A stretch of 34,886 bases of DNA from FCB group bacterium. Its GTDB lineage: Bacteria > Fidelibacterota > Marinisomatia > SCGC-AAA003-L08 > JACNLC01. Under the pieces are notes generated by a model, which was given only the letters and a program-made list of their open reading frames with translations, made no database searches and was not told the DNA's origin. This document shows positions 8,713 through 18,432 of this stretch, piece by piece. Within the stretch, counting starts at the first letter, position 1, and each line of letters opens with the position of its first letter. Made by a program: the position numbers and the translations under genes. Location: positions 28,463 to 63,348 of the forward strand of contig JAADGM010000140.1 in the NCBI GenBank assembly GCA_013152375.1. The letters run 5' to 3'.

Positions 8713-10116
8713 CTATTCGCCGATGATCAGGTTTAAAATGATAATGATGTCCAATACGTTTATGATGCTGTCGGTATTGATATCGGCCGCGTAGAATTGA
8801 ACCGTATCCGGGTCGGCCAGACCCAGGATGTAATTGACAATGATTACCAGATCCTGTACGTTGATCACTCCATCATCATTGGTATCGCCGGGTGTGTAGA
8901 TGAACTGATCTAAATAATCCGTGAGTTGCCTGAGGGTGATCTCGGCGGCGGTTCGGGCGGTATCCCAGTCAATCTGTCCGCCTACATGAATATGACCGGC
9001 TGCCAGGCAGGGGAACTCTCCATAGGGATTTTCTCCCCGATACCAGACGCCGTGATATCCCATGAATTCAGACAGAAACATACCTGCCGTTCCCTCCCAG
9101 TCAACATAGGAATTCAACCCCAGACCAGCTGTGTTTACGGCGCTCACAATGGCTTCTAGGGGCAGATCCGGGTTTCGGACGAGATAAGCCGGGTGGTCCT
9201 GGTCCGGGGGATTTGGAGTGGGCTGATTTGGCGGAGTGTAATCATAAATCCAGTTGGTTCGGTTGACGAGGTTCCATTCCAGTTCCCAACTATGATCTAT
9301 CCAGCCCCGGCTGAAGGTGATGATGGCAATGGGCTGCAGATCTGCCACGATGTTCCAGAAATCTGATGAGGTGTCCTGATAGTCTACTTCGAGGTCACCA
9401 TTTCCCTGTCCGCAGTCATCACAATCCGGGATATCAAAAACCGGGAAAAAGCTTACAATATCGTAACCTCGTCCTTCCCAGTCATCTCCCATCCAGCCGT
9501 CCGGGTTCAGGTCTGGGTTTTGACTGAACTGACGGATCATCTCATTGGTGGGCGGCCAGTAACCCGTTACGAGAATGACCGGGTTCACCCGACTTCTGCG
9601 AACCGGCTGGATTTGCTCTGCCGGACGACTTTTAACGGATACCGGCCGATATGCGGCCAGTCCCTGAATGAAAACATCACCCTGCCGGGGTTCGGTTGAC
9701 GGTTGCACCCATTCGATGACAATATCAGATTCGAAAATGACCTCCGTCATCAGAGTTCCCCCGGCTGAAAATTGCTCCCGGGTATAGGGCCCCAAGAAGC
9801 CTGAACTTTGGGTAAAACGTATAAAAATTCGATCGCCCTCCGTCAGCGACGCTGCCGAAAGAAGCAATCGAAAACCGCTGGAATCAGGGAGTATTAATCG
9901 CATCTGAATCAGACGTTTATCATTATATTGCGAGATTGCCCCGTTTGTATTGAGTGCCACAGGGGACTGAGCGGCAAGTGTCTTAAGCGTTTGGGTCGGT
10001 AATGAATCCGGGATTGGCCAGGCAGGGGCGCCATAGGGGGCTACCTGCGACTGTAGAAAAGTTCCCAGCAGCAGCAGAAAACCAAAAAGCCGCCGGGAGA
10101 ATTGGGATAGTGCCAT
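8713..10116 (-). CDS. Pyroglutamyl-peptidase-like (C15 fold) secreted protein with dockerin; catalytic Cys replaced by Ser
   Basis: 467 residues: signal peptide (1-25), a beta-rich domain (about 55-160), a C15-like domain (about 178-400) and two dockerin repeats (409-467). The middle part lines up by eye with pyrrolidone-carboxyl peptidase: PVILVTGYWPP matches its N-terminal V-L-L-T-G-F-x-P-F strand, AIITFSRG matches the G-Q-A-G-G-R region, EWNLVN (E280) sits at the catalytic Glu, and AGHIHV (H377) at the catalytic His. At the nucleophile the family has A-G-T-x-x-C-N; here it is AGMFLSE, so Cys becomes Ser349. The protein may be a serine-variant hydrolase or a non-catalytic binder. The start lies 6 bases after the ccmD stop, so it may be read from the ccm operon. 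The C15 assignment is a by-eye homology call. Confidence 0.7.
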   Translation of the reverse strand: MALSQFSRRLFGFLLLLGTFLQSQVAPYGAPAWPIPDSLPTQTLKTLAAQSPVALNTNGAISQYNDKRLIQMRLILPDSSGFRLLLSAASLTEGDRIFIRFTQSSGFLGPYTREQFSAGGTLMTEVIFESDIVIEWVQPSTEPRQGDVFIQGLAAYRPVSVKSRPAEQIQPVRRSRVNPVILVTGYWPPTNEMIRQFSQNPDLNPDGWMGDDWEGRGYDIVSFFPVFDIPDCDDCGQGNGDLEVDYQDTSSDFWNIVADLQPIAIITFSRGWIDHSWELEWNLVNRTNWIYDYTPPNQPTPNPPDQDHPAYLVRNPDLPLEAIVSAVNTAGLGLNSYVDWEGTAGMFLSEFMGYHGVWYRGENPYGEFPCLAAGHIHVGGQIDWDTARTAAEITLRQLTDYLDQFIYTPGDTNDDGVINVQDLVIIVNYILGLADPDTVQFYAADINTDSIINVLDIIIILNLIIGE

Positions 10117-10122
10117 CAGGCT

Positions 10123-10224
10123 TTATTCCAGATTGTCTTTTTCTTTCTTGCGGACCAGGACAATATAAGAGATAATGACAACCCAGACCGCTGCGACTGC
10201 AGCAATAAAATACCCTTTAAACAT
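10123..10224 (-). CDS. ccmD: CcmD-like small membrane protein
   Basis: A 33-residue open frame: MFKGYFIAAVAAVWVVIISY followed by a second hydrophobic stretch and a basic/acidic tail (VRKKEKDNLE). It has one membrane helix and a charged C-terminus, exactly the form of CcmD, which stabilises CcmC-CcmE and is needed for release of holo-CcmE. The ATG is one base after the ccmC stop, and the GGAGG overlapping the end of ccmC is at proper distance. Position directly after ccmC matches canonical ccmABCD order. The gene is short enough to be missed by automatic callers. Confidence 0.85.
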   Translation of the reverse strand: MFKGYFIAAVAAVWVVIISYIVLVRKKEKDNLE

Positions 10225-10225
10225 A

Positions 10226-10894
10226 TCAGGCCTCCAATCGTTTCTGTTCAAGCCGTCCGGCATGCAGACGGTATCTGATCATATTGACCAAAATGAGTGT
10301 AAAACTGAAAAGGGAAAAGAAGAAAATGTATTTAATACTCGGGTCATGCCCTCCGATACCCCTCTGCGGGTGGGACTGGACACTGGGTGCCCAGAAATTA
10401 ACGGCAAAATAAATGATGGGTACATCGACGAAAGCCAGGATGCCCAGGACCGCGGCATAACGTGAAGACCGTTCATAGGGACCGCCGAATTCACGGATCA
10501 TGAAATATCCGATATAAAGCAGGAACAGGATCAGCGTGGTGGTCAGGCGGGGTTCCCAGGTCCACGGGCTGCCCCAGATGGGCTTTGCCCAGATAGGTCC
10601 GGTAATCAATATCAGGAAGGCGAAGACAGTACCCGTCTCCGCCATGGACAGGGCCCAAACATCCCATTTGGGATCTCTTTTGACGAGATACAGAATGCTG
10701 AAGACCAGAACACCCAAATACCCCAGAAATGAATTCCACGCCAGGGGGACATGATAATAAAATATCCGTTGCGCCCACTCCTGTTCGGGCACCATGGGCG
10801 CCACAAAAATGATCAGATAAAGATTGACCAGCACGATAATGAGGGTGCCGATGGCCAGCAGTTTATTTTTCTCATAACTTAAATATGATTTCAT
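10226..10894 (-). CDS. ccmC: Cytochrome c maturation haem-handling protein CcmC
   Basis: Integral membrane protein that loads haem onto CcmE. From the ATG at 10894 (GGAGG upstream, TAATG junction with ccmB) the product has 222 residues and six predicted helices. The tryptophan-rich haem-handling loop is WGSPWTWEPRL at 107-117, a W-x-W-E variant of the usual W-x-W-D-x-R-L. External histidines expected as haem ligands are present in FYYHVP (H48) and SVQSHPQRG (H175). The frame extends 27 codons further upstream, but those residues overlap ccmB and are unlike CcmC, so that start is rejected. Confidence 0.93.
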   Translation of the reverse strand: MKSYLSYEKNKLLAIGTLIIVLVNLYLIIFVAPMVPEQEWAQRIFYYHVPLAWNSFLGYLGVLVFSILYLVKRDPKWDVWALSMAETGTVFAFLILITGPIWAKPIWGSPWTWEPRLTTTLILFLLYIGYFMIREFGGPYERSSRYAAVLGILAFVDVPIIYFAVNFWAPSVQSHPQRGIGGHDPSIKYIFFFSLFSFTLILVNMIRYRLHAGRLEQKRLEA

Positions 10895-11559
10895 TATTCC
10901 TCCGAAATTGAACCGAATGTCAGATACCCAACCAGTGTAAATATAACAGCAAAGGTCAAAATAATCATAACCCAAAAGTTGAAGTCTGCAAGGGTTTCAC
11001 CCCTGAATATCCCGGCAGTAATTTTCGTCGCGCCGATGAGAACAGGCGACAGCAGCGGAAACAGCAGAACGGGAACCAGCACCTCTCCCATACGGGTCCG
11101 CAAACCCATCCCGGATACCATCACACCGATGGCAGCAATAGACCAGTCCGTCAGGATAAACACTCCCGTCAACAGGGAAATATTGATGCCTAATCTTAAA
11201 TTTAAAAAGGCACTGAACAGCGGCATGGTGAGGAGCTGAGTTCCGATGATAAAAATCCAGAATGAAATCAGTTTTGCCAGGAAAATATTACCTCTGTCTA
11301 CTGGGGATGAGAGTAGAGCAGCGAAGGCATCCATCTCTTTTTCAGAGGCAAAACTGCGCAGGAGACCTAAAATGGATACAAATAAATACGTCATCCAGAT
11401 GAGCCCCGGCAGAAAGCGCTGGAATTCTACCGGTGCGGCATTAAATGCGAAGGCAAAGAGCAGAATGACCGTCACCCCGAAGACCGTCATGGAGACGATG
11501 GATTCCTTGGAGCGCATTTCCTGACGAAGCTCTTTGTTGATTAGGGTCAGCAGCTGCAT
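10894..11559 (-). CDS. ccmB: Haem exporter ABC permease CcmB
   Basis: Membrane subunit of the CcmAB(CD) complex that uses ATP to release haem-loaded CcmE from CcmC. The 221-residue product has about six membrane segments. It begins with the family pattern LINKELRQEMRSKE and contains EKEMDAFAALLSSPVDR near residues 74-90, typical of CcmB. It is joined to ccmA upstream and ccmC downstream by TAATG junctions, so stoichiometric, coupled translation is likely. Confidence 0.92.
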   Translation of the reverse strand: MQLLTLINKELRQEMRSKESIVSMTVFGVTVILLFAFAFNAAPVEFQRFLPGLIWMTYLFVSILGLLRSFASEKEMDAFAALLSSPVDRGNIFLAKLISFWIFIIGTQLLTMPLFSAFLNLRLGINISLLTGVFILTDWSIAAIGVMVSGMGLRTRMGEVLVPVLLFPLLSPVLIGATKITAGIFRGETLADFNFWVMIILTFAVIFTLVGYLTFGSISEE

Positions 11560-12245
11560 TAAAATTTTCCCTGCATGACGGCTTGAATATCTGCGGTTTT
11601 TACTTCTCTCGTATCAAAAGCAACTTTACCCTGATCAATGAGCAGGATCCGGTCGGCCCGGTCCCTGACCCAGTCCGCATCATGTGTGGAAAAAATCAGC
11701 GTTTTACTTTCCCGCTTCCACTGCTCTGAAAGGGATTTCAGAAATTCCAGGCCTTCAATATCCAACCCTGTAGTGGGTTCATCGATGAGACCAAGCTGCC
11801 AAGAAGACAAGGTCAGTTTGATCATGGTCAATCGCTGCAGCATCCCTGCGCTGTAGGTTCGGACCGGGTCCTTTTTGCTTCCTTCGAGATGATAGCGTTC
11901 CAGGTGTTCCCGAATGGATTCAGGGGAAACCTTTTCGGCTCTCAATGCCAGAAACAGGGCGATATTTTCATAACCCGTGAGAGCCGGATAAAATAACGCC
12001 GCATGACCCCAGAAGATGAGATGCCGGCGATGCGCGGAATTTTCAGTGAAGAGTTTTTCTCCAAGGAGTTCTGCCGTGCCGCTGAGAGGGCGCACGATAC
12101 CGGCGAGAATTTTTAAAAGAGTGGTCTTGCCCGCACCATTGGGACCCAGCAGCGCCACATGCTCACCCCTGCCGACCTCAAATGACACTTGTTTAAGGAT
12201 TTTTTTATGATGGAACGATTTTGAAATATTATTGACGGTCAGCAT
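11559..12245 (-). CDS. ccmA: Haem exporter ABC ATPase CcmA
   Basis: Cytoplasmic ATPase of the CcmABCD release complex. Visible: Walker A GPNGAGKT at 34-41, the ABC signature YSAGM at 131-135 and Walker B LGLIDEP at 151-157 followed by TTGLD, plus the switch histidine in FSTHDAD. The length of 228 residues is typical. The gene starts 84 bases after the zinc-ribbon gene, the only real gap inside the ccm operon, and no separate promoter is obvious there. The tight junction to ccmB distinguishes it from a generic ABC ATPase. Confidence 0.92.
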   Translation of the reverse strand: MLTVNNISKSFHHKKILKQVSFEVGRGEHVALLGPNGAGKTTLLKILAGIVRPLSGTAELLGEKLFTENSAHRRHLIFWGHAALFYPALTGYENIALFLALRAEKVSPESIREHLERYHLEGSKKDPVRTYSAGMLQRLTMIKLTLSSWQLGLIDEPTTGLDIEGLEFLKSLSEQWKRESKTLIFSTHDADWVRDRADRILLIDQGKVAFDTREVKTADIQAVMQGKF

Positions 12246-12329
12246 TCTGTAATTTTATTCGGCGCTTCATTAAAGCTAAGCGGATGAACTTCCCGGGCAG
12301 AACCTTAAATCAGTATTTTACGGTTTTCA

Positions 12330-12707
12330 TCAGGTTAAGGAAGTACCGCAATGTCCGCAGAACTTGCTCCCTTTAGGCACCCTGGCAGAACACTTCGGGC
12401 AATGCTCCGGGGCTGATTTGGGAGCCGTGGTTTTTTCGGATTCTATTGATTCCATTACATCCCGGGTTTCATTCATCAGCTCACTCTTCACCCGGTGAAA
12501 ATCCTCCTGGTCAATAATGCCGATTTCTCTTTCAAATTCAACCTCTTTGATCTGTCTTAACAGATTGATCTTTTTCAGTTCATCGGCTGAATATTCATCT
12601 TGATTTGCGTTCTGATATCGCGCAAGAACTTTTTCACTCATAAACGGCATCAGGGTAAAATATACTGCGGCGATGAGGATGATAAATACAACGATCACAA
12701 CGGTCAT
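12330..12707 (-). CDS. Membrane-anchored zinc-ribbon protein of the ccm operon (CcmI-like position)
   Basis: 125 residues: an N-terminal membrane helix (about 1-22), a charged helical region (about 28-90) with the L-L-R-Q-I-K-E-V-E-F-E-R-E-I-G pattern seen in the N-terminal part of CcmI/CycH-type proteins (L-x-x-I-x-x-L-E-x-D-x-x-x-G), then a zinc ribbon with CPKC and CGHC pairs near the C-terminus. The helix plus short coiled region fits the CcmI N-terminal module, which interacts with CcmF/CcmH. The TPR apocytochrome-binding half of CcmI is absent and the zinc ribbon takes its place. The start overlaps the ccmH stop (ATGA). The role is inferred from position and partial similarity. Confidence 0.75.
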   Translation of the reverse strand: MTVVIVVFIILIAAVYFTLMPFMSEKVLARYQNANQDEYSADELKKINLLRQIKEVEFEREIGIIDQEDFHRVKSELMNETRDVMESIESEKTTAPKSAPEHCPKCSARVPKGSKFCGHCGTSLT

Positions 12708-13285
12708 AGATCTAATTCCTTAATTTCTTTTTCAATTTTTGCCGATAGCTCCGGATCAAAGTCGGGCGCCTGTGCCGTAACCGGCTGAGCCTTCTGTCTT
12801 TTTACAAATCTGCGGACAATCAGCGTGATTACCCCAACCCCCACTAACAAAATGATTAAAGGCATGTACCAGACCAAATTACCGAATCCCTCATGTTTCG
12901 GCGAGGATCGGATAACTTCGCCGTGGATCCAGGCAAAGACATCCACGATTTCATCCAGAGTCATCCCTGCATGTACATTTTCATCGACATATTTTTGTAT
13001 CTCTTTGAGACTTTTAGTAGCCGGTGCAAAATGCAGTTGATAAATCCCCCGGTCGGAATAGGCCTCGTCAAACAGCTCTTTGACTTTCTGTTTGTCGAAG
13101 ACAGAGTCCGTCAGTGCAAACATGATCTGTTTCATATCATGGGAATAGCGATTTTCTTCGTGTTCCGCAAGCGTACCGCCGCCACAGCAGGGTGCCATCA
13201 GTATTGACTCCAGCTTGAGTTCCTTTTCACTTTTGAACTGACCAAAGATCAGGGCCAGGAATAATAAACCGGTTAACCATTTCAT
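12704..13285 (-). CDS. ccmH: CcmH-like apocytochrome thiol reductant with adjacent Cys-Cys
   Basis: 193 residues from the ATG at 13285 (ATGA overlap with ccmF). It has a signal/anchor helix, a periplasmic helical domain, a second helix near 145-170 and a cytoplasmic tail. CcmH usually carries L-R-C-x-x-C; here the corresponding site is LMAPCCGGGTLAEH with C33-C34 adjacent. The following segment (HGEVIRSSPKHEGFGNLVW) lines up with the conserved tail before the membrane helix of CcmH. The domain between is longer than usual, with an insertion around residues 50-90. It probably reduces the CxxCH cysteines for haem ligation by CcmF. No ccmG thioredoxin gene is adjacent. Confidence 0.82.
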   Translation of the reverse strand: MKWLTGLLFLALIFGQFKSEKELKLESILMAPCCGGGTLAEHEENRYSHDMKQIMFALTDSVFDKQKVKELFDEAYSDRGIYQLHFAPATKSLKEIQKYVDENVHAGMTLDEIVDVFAWIHGEVIRSSPKHEGFGNLVWYMPLIILLVGVGVITLIVRRFVKRQKAQPVTAQAPDFDPELSAKIEKEIKELDL

Positions 13286-15267
13286 AGGGATTTTCCTTTG
13301 ATTAAACCACCAATATTCAAACTGACCAGCGAGCCCAGGATCAGGACGAAAGTTCCCAGCCATACCCAGGATACCAGGTGATTCACACGGACCTTCAAAA
13401 TGGCATTCCCCGAGTGTAAATCCAGGCTGCCCAAAACGATGTAGAGATCTTCAAAGAGCGTCGCTTTCAGCGAGACTTCAGAGCTGGGCTGATTATTCTG
13501 ATCAGTGTAAAACCGTCTCTCGGCATTCAGGGTTGTATAATAAGAACCGTTTTTTGAAATTTTGAGAGTCACTATTTTTGCGGCATGGTTCGAACGGGTA
13601 TCGGGATTGGTCTCCGGTGTTTCAAGCCAGTAGTCGGTGTATTCGATGTCATAATGACCAACTGTTTTGATGTCACCCTGGTTCATGGAGAGATCGGCCT
13701 CTTTATCAAATACTTTACCGGTAAATCCAAGAAACATCATGACGATTCCCAGGTGAACAATATAGCCGCCGTAACGGGAACGATTCTTCTCAAGAAGTTC
13801 GAAAAAGGATTTTAAATATCCCGCTCCGGTCATCCTGTGCCTGGCTTTTGTCCCTTTGAAGAATTCCAGAAAAATAATCGCTGCAACAAATGAGATCAGC
13901 AAAACGGATATCAACGGATAGATCAGTGTCATTTTTGAAACTGCTCCGAAAATCCCCGTTAGGATTAACCCAACAATAAATGGAAGTGTAAAGTTTCTCC
14001 TGAGACTTCTGGTCGTCGTTCTCCGCCAGGCCAGCAAAGGCCCAACTCCGGTGAGAAACAACAGAAGCAGTCCCAGCGGTATCATGACCCGATTGAAGTA
14101 AGGGGATCCCACCGTAATCTTGGTTCCGGTGACGGCTTCGGACAGAATGGGATACATGGTACCCCACAATACCGTCAGCATCATGGCAACGAAGAGCATA
14201 TTATTGAACAAAAAGCCGCTTTCACGCCCCACAAAGGACTCCAGCCTGTTCACTGAGGCTAACTCCTTGCGGCGGATGACCAGCAGGATGATATTGGTAA
14301 CCAGGATCAAAACGATAAACCAGAAAAACCATACACCCAGGTCCGTGGCGGCGAAAGCATGTACCGAAGATACAACTCCGCTACGGGTGAGATAGGTCCC
14401 GAATATCGTGAGTGTAAAGGTTACCATGATAAGTACCATATTCCAAATCCGCAGCATATTCTTTTTTTCCTGAATGAGTACGGAATGAATATAGGCCGTC
14501 CCGGTGAGCCACGGCAGTAAAGATGCATTTTCAACCGGATCCCAGGCCCAGTAGCCTCCCCAGCCCAGTTCAACATACGCCCAGCGGCCACCCATAATGA
14601 TGGCTACGGAGAGGAAAAGCCAAGTGACCAGCGTCCAGCGACGGGTTGTACGGATCCAGACGGTATCCAGTTCGCCTGTGATCATGGCGGCCATCCCGAA
14701 CGCGAAGGGGATTGAAAAACCAATGAAGCCCAGATACAATAGGGGCGGGTGGATCAACATTACAGGATTCTGCAAGAGAGGATTCAGCCCCATCCCGTTC
14801 ATCACCATTCCTGCAGGGATGGGAGTAAAAGGATTTTCAAAGAAATTAGACATCGCCAGAAAGAACAATTGGATGACCCCCAGAGTTATGAGCACCCAGG
14901 GCATGAGTTTCTGATGCCGGTTGCGGTTCTGGTAGATTACCATAATGATGAAGACCGAAAGGATCATTACCCAAAAGAGAAGCGAGCCCTGCATACCGGC
15001 CCATAGTCCGCTGAATTTGTACAGGGTCGGAGTCTCGGCACTGCTGTATCTGGCCACATATTCAAGTGTAAAGTTACTGCGTAACAGCTCTATGAGGAGT
15101 CCTATCGTGGATAAAATTACGAATACTGAGGACGATAAAATTGCTCGTTCCCCGGACAGCATAAACTTCCGGTTGCCGTTTGCAGTGTAAAGCGTAGCTG
15201 ATAAAATGCCGTAAACCGTAAAGGCGAAGGACATCAGCAATAAGGTGTTTCCAAGGATTGCGATCAT
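13282..15267 (-). CDS. ccmF: Cytochrome c haem lyase subunit CcmF
   Basis: Large polytopic protein that attaches haem from CcmE to apocytochromes. From the ATG at 15267 (TAATG junction with ccmE) the product has 661 residues. It holds the WWD haem-handling domain WGGYWAWDPVENAS at about 236-249 and the conserved histidine of HPPLLYLGF near 173, plus more than ten membrane helices and a large periplasmic domain near 530-620. A frame extending to 15324 would begin inside ccmE and is rejected. Start and order (E then F then H) support one functional unit. Confidence 0.95.
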   Translation of the reverse strand: MIAILGNTLLLMSFAFTVYGILSATLYTANGNRKFMLSGERAILSSSVFVILSTIGLLIELLRSNFTLEYVARYSSAETPTLYKFSGLWAGMQGSLLFWVMILSVFIIMVIYQNRNRHQKLMPWVLITLGVIQLFFLAMSNFFENPFTPIPAGMVMNGMGLNPLLQNPVMLIHPPLLYLGFIGFSIPFAFGMAAMITGELDTVWIRTTRRWTLVTWLFLSVAIIMGGRWAYVELGWGGYWAWDPVENASLLPWLTGTAYIHSVLIQEKKNMLRIWNMVLIMVTFTLTIFGTYLTRSGVVSSVHAFAATDLGVWFFWFIVLILVTNIILLVIRRKELASVNRLESFVGRESGFLFNNMLFVAMMLTVLWGTMYPILSEAVTGTKITVGSPYFNRVMIPLGLLLLFLTGVGPLLAWRRTTTRSLRRNFTLPFIVGLILTGIFGAVSKMTLIYPLISVLLISFVAAIIFLEFFKGTKARHRMTGAGYLKSFFELLEKNRSRYGGYIVHLGIVMMFLGFTGKVFDKEADLSMNQGDIKTVGHYDIEYTDYWLETPETNPDTRSNHAAKIVTLKISKNGSYYTTLNAERRFYTDQNNQPSSEVSLKATLFEDLYIVLGSLDLHSGNAILKVRVNHLVSWVWLGTFVLILGSLVSLNIGGLIKGKSL

Positions 15268-15683
15268 TAATTGGTCTCCGAGACGGAAGTGTATTTTGAT
15301 TCTTCTTCGTAGCGGGAGGCGCATTTGGTCATCAAATTATCTGCGTAAAAAATACCCTCCTTGTAGGATCCTTCCACAATGACCTGGGCACCGTCTTTAA
15401 ACAGGTCCGGGATGGCCGCACTGGTATGCTCCACAGGAACAATGCTGTCTCCCTGTTTCAGGAGAAAATCTACGGTTAGTTTGTCATCAGAATAGTGGAT
15501 CGTACCCTCCTGAACATTACCCCCAAGTCTGAATCGGTCCTGCCTGAACATTTCTTTGTGATTCACCAGATCGGAAACGGAGATAAAGGGAACCTCCTGA
15601 GATTTAAAATCCATCGAGATCCAGGCCACGGTCAGGAGACCGAAAACGATCACAACAAGAATGAACTTTTTTCTAAAATTCAT
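15267..15683 (-). CDS. ccmE: Periplasmic haem chaperone CcmE, CxxxY variant
   Basis: 138 residues: N-terminal membrane anchor (6-24), then the OB-fold haem chaperone domain (FRLGGNVQEGTI, VDFLLKQGD, VIVEGSYKEGIFYADNLM). Classical CcmE binds haem covalently through His in H-x-x-x-Y after the K-x-x-K/L-A-K-H segment. Here the same place reads MTKCASRY, with C121 and Y125, so the ligand is Cys. A CxxxY CcmE is known from the variant System I* described for archaea and some sulfate reducers. GAGG precedes the ATG, and this is the first gene of the ccm operon. What is seen is the motif; covalent haem attachment to Cys121 is inferred. Confidence 0.93.
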   Translation of the reverse strand: MNFRKKFILVVIVFGLLTVAWISMDFKSQEVPFISVSDLVNHKEMFRQDRFRLGGNVQEGTIHYSDDKLTVDFLLKQGDSIVPVEHTSAAIPDLFKDGAQVIVEGSYKEGIFYADNLMTKCASRYEEESKYTSVSETN

Positions 15684-15733
15684 CGATTAGTACCTCTGAT
15701 TTATTTTTTGTGGTTTAAACAAGTAGTAAATTT

Positions 15734-15777
15734 ATTATATTTTTCACTCTAGTTATTAGAGAAAAGGTGAATATAAT
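15734..15777 (-). promoter_or_regulatory. Dyad overlapping a probable ccm operon promoter
   Basis: An inverted repeat about 44 bases long lies 51-94 bases upstream of ccmE. The outer arms are ATTATATT(TTT)CAC and GTGAATATAAT, and the inner arms are TCTA and TAGA around GTTAT. Read on the minus strand the left arm contains TATAAT (15739 to 15734), well placed for a -10 box with a start near 15727; no good -35 is seen. The overlap of dyad and -10 would suit an operator, but this rests on symmetry alone. Confidence 0.4.
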
Positions 15778-15854
15778 TTAAACCCTTGCGCTTCAAATGA
15801 GACTCAAAGAGGCCTAGTACGACAATGCCAATTCCCCTTGAATTTTCCAGAAAC

Positions 15855-15887
15855 AAAAAAGGGGTGCCTGAAAGAGCACCCCTTTTT
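15855..15887 (-). terminator. Intrinsic terminator of satP-acs
   Basis: A perfect 12-bp hairpin: AAAAAGGGGTGC pairs with GCACCCCTTTTT around an 8-base loop. Read on the minus strand it is followed by a run of T (TTTTTTG). It begins 18 bases after the acs stop. The symmetric A/T flanks could also stop transcription on the plus strand, insulating acs from the ccm operon. Confidence 0.9.
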
Positions 15888-15904
15888 AAAGAAGAAGACA
15901 TTAG

Positions 15905-17836
<1,932 letters not shown>

Positions 17837-17856
17837 TTTTCTCCTTCTGTAGTTAC

Positions 17857-18432
17857 TCATTCACCGAGTGGCAGAACCACCCGTCCATAGGTTTCATTCA
17901 CGACTTGTGCGAGTGCCAGATAAACAGCGGACAGTCCGCAAAAAATACCCTCCCAGCCGGCAATTACTTTCACTGTGGAACTTCCGGTTGCATCTGCCAG
18001 CGCCAATAACCAAAATAAAATAAACAATGAAAAAAATACCACCTGCAAGGCTTTATTGTGTTTTAGGGTCGCTATCCACATGACAAATGTAAACAACCCC
18101 CACATAAATAAGTAAGCAACCATCGCCGCTTTCGAACCGGGCTCGGCCCAGCCCCATTTTGGCATCATGATGAGAAACACCAGCGTCAGCCAGAACAGAC
18201 CATACGAGGTGAAAGCAGTCGTTCCAAAAGTATTTCCTTTTTTCCATTCTAACAGACCGGCAAGAATTTGCGCCAACCCTCCATAGAATAATCCCATGGC
18301 CAAAACCATACTGCCTAAGGCAAAAAATCCCGCGTTGTGCAGATTCAAGAGAACCGTTGTCATACCAAATCCCAAAAGACCGAGAGGTGCGGGATTGGCA
18401 GTTGTATCCGCATTTGTTACTAATTCAGACAT
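17857..18432 (-). CDS. satP: SatP/GPR1/FUN34/YaaH-family acetate transporter
   Basis: 191 residues with six predicted membrane helices. The family signature [11 protein letters not shown] opens the first helix (about 14-24), and the [11 protein letters not shown] segment follows around residues 49-59. The family moves acetate or succinate with protons, or forms acetate channels. GGAG precedes the ATG. It is the first gene of the satP-acs unit, divergent from the PPDK_N protein across 355 bases. The substrate call (acetate) is strengthened by the acs gene immediately downstream. Confidence 0.93.
   Translation of the reverse strand: MSELVTNADTTANPAPLGLLGFGMTTVLLNLHNAGFFALGSMVLAMGLFYGGLAQILAGLLEWKKGNTFGTTAFTSYGLFWLTLVFLIMMPKWGWAEPGSKAAMVAYLFMWGLFTFVMWIATLKHNKALQVVFFSLFILFWLLALADATGSSTVKVIAGWEGIFCGLSAVYLALAQVVNETYGRVVLPLGE

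Noticed and set aside
13585-13640. tRNA T-loop-like GGTTCGAA string
   Set aside because: It lies inside the ccmF coding frame with no acceptor stem or D-arm around it.
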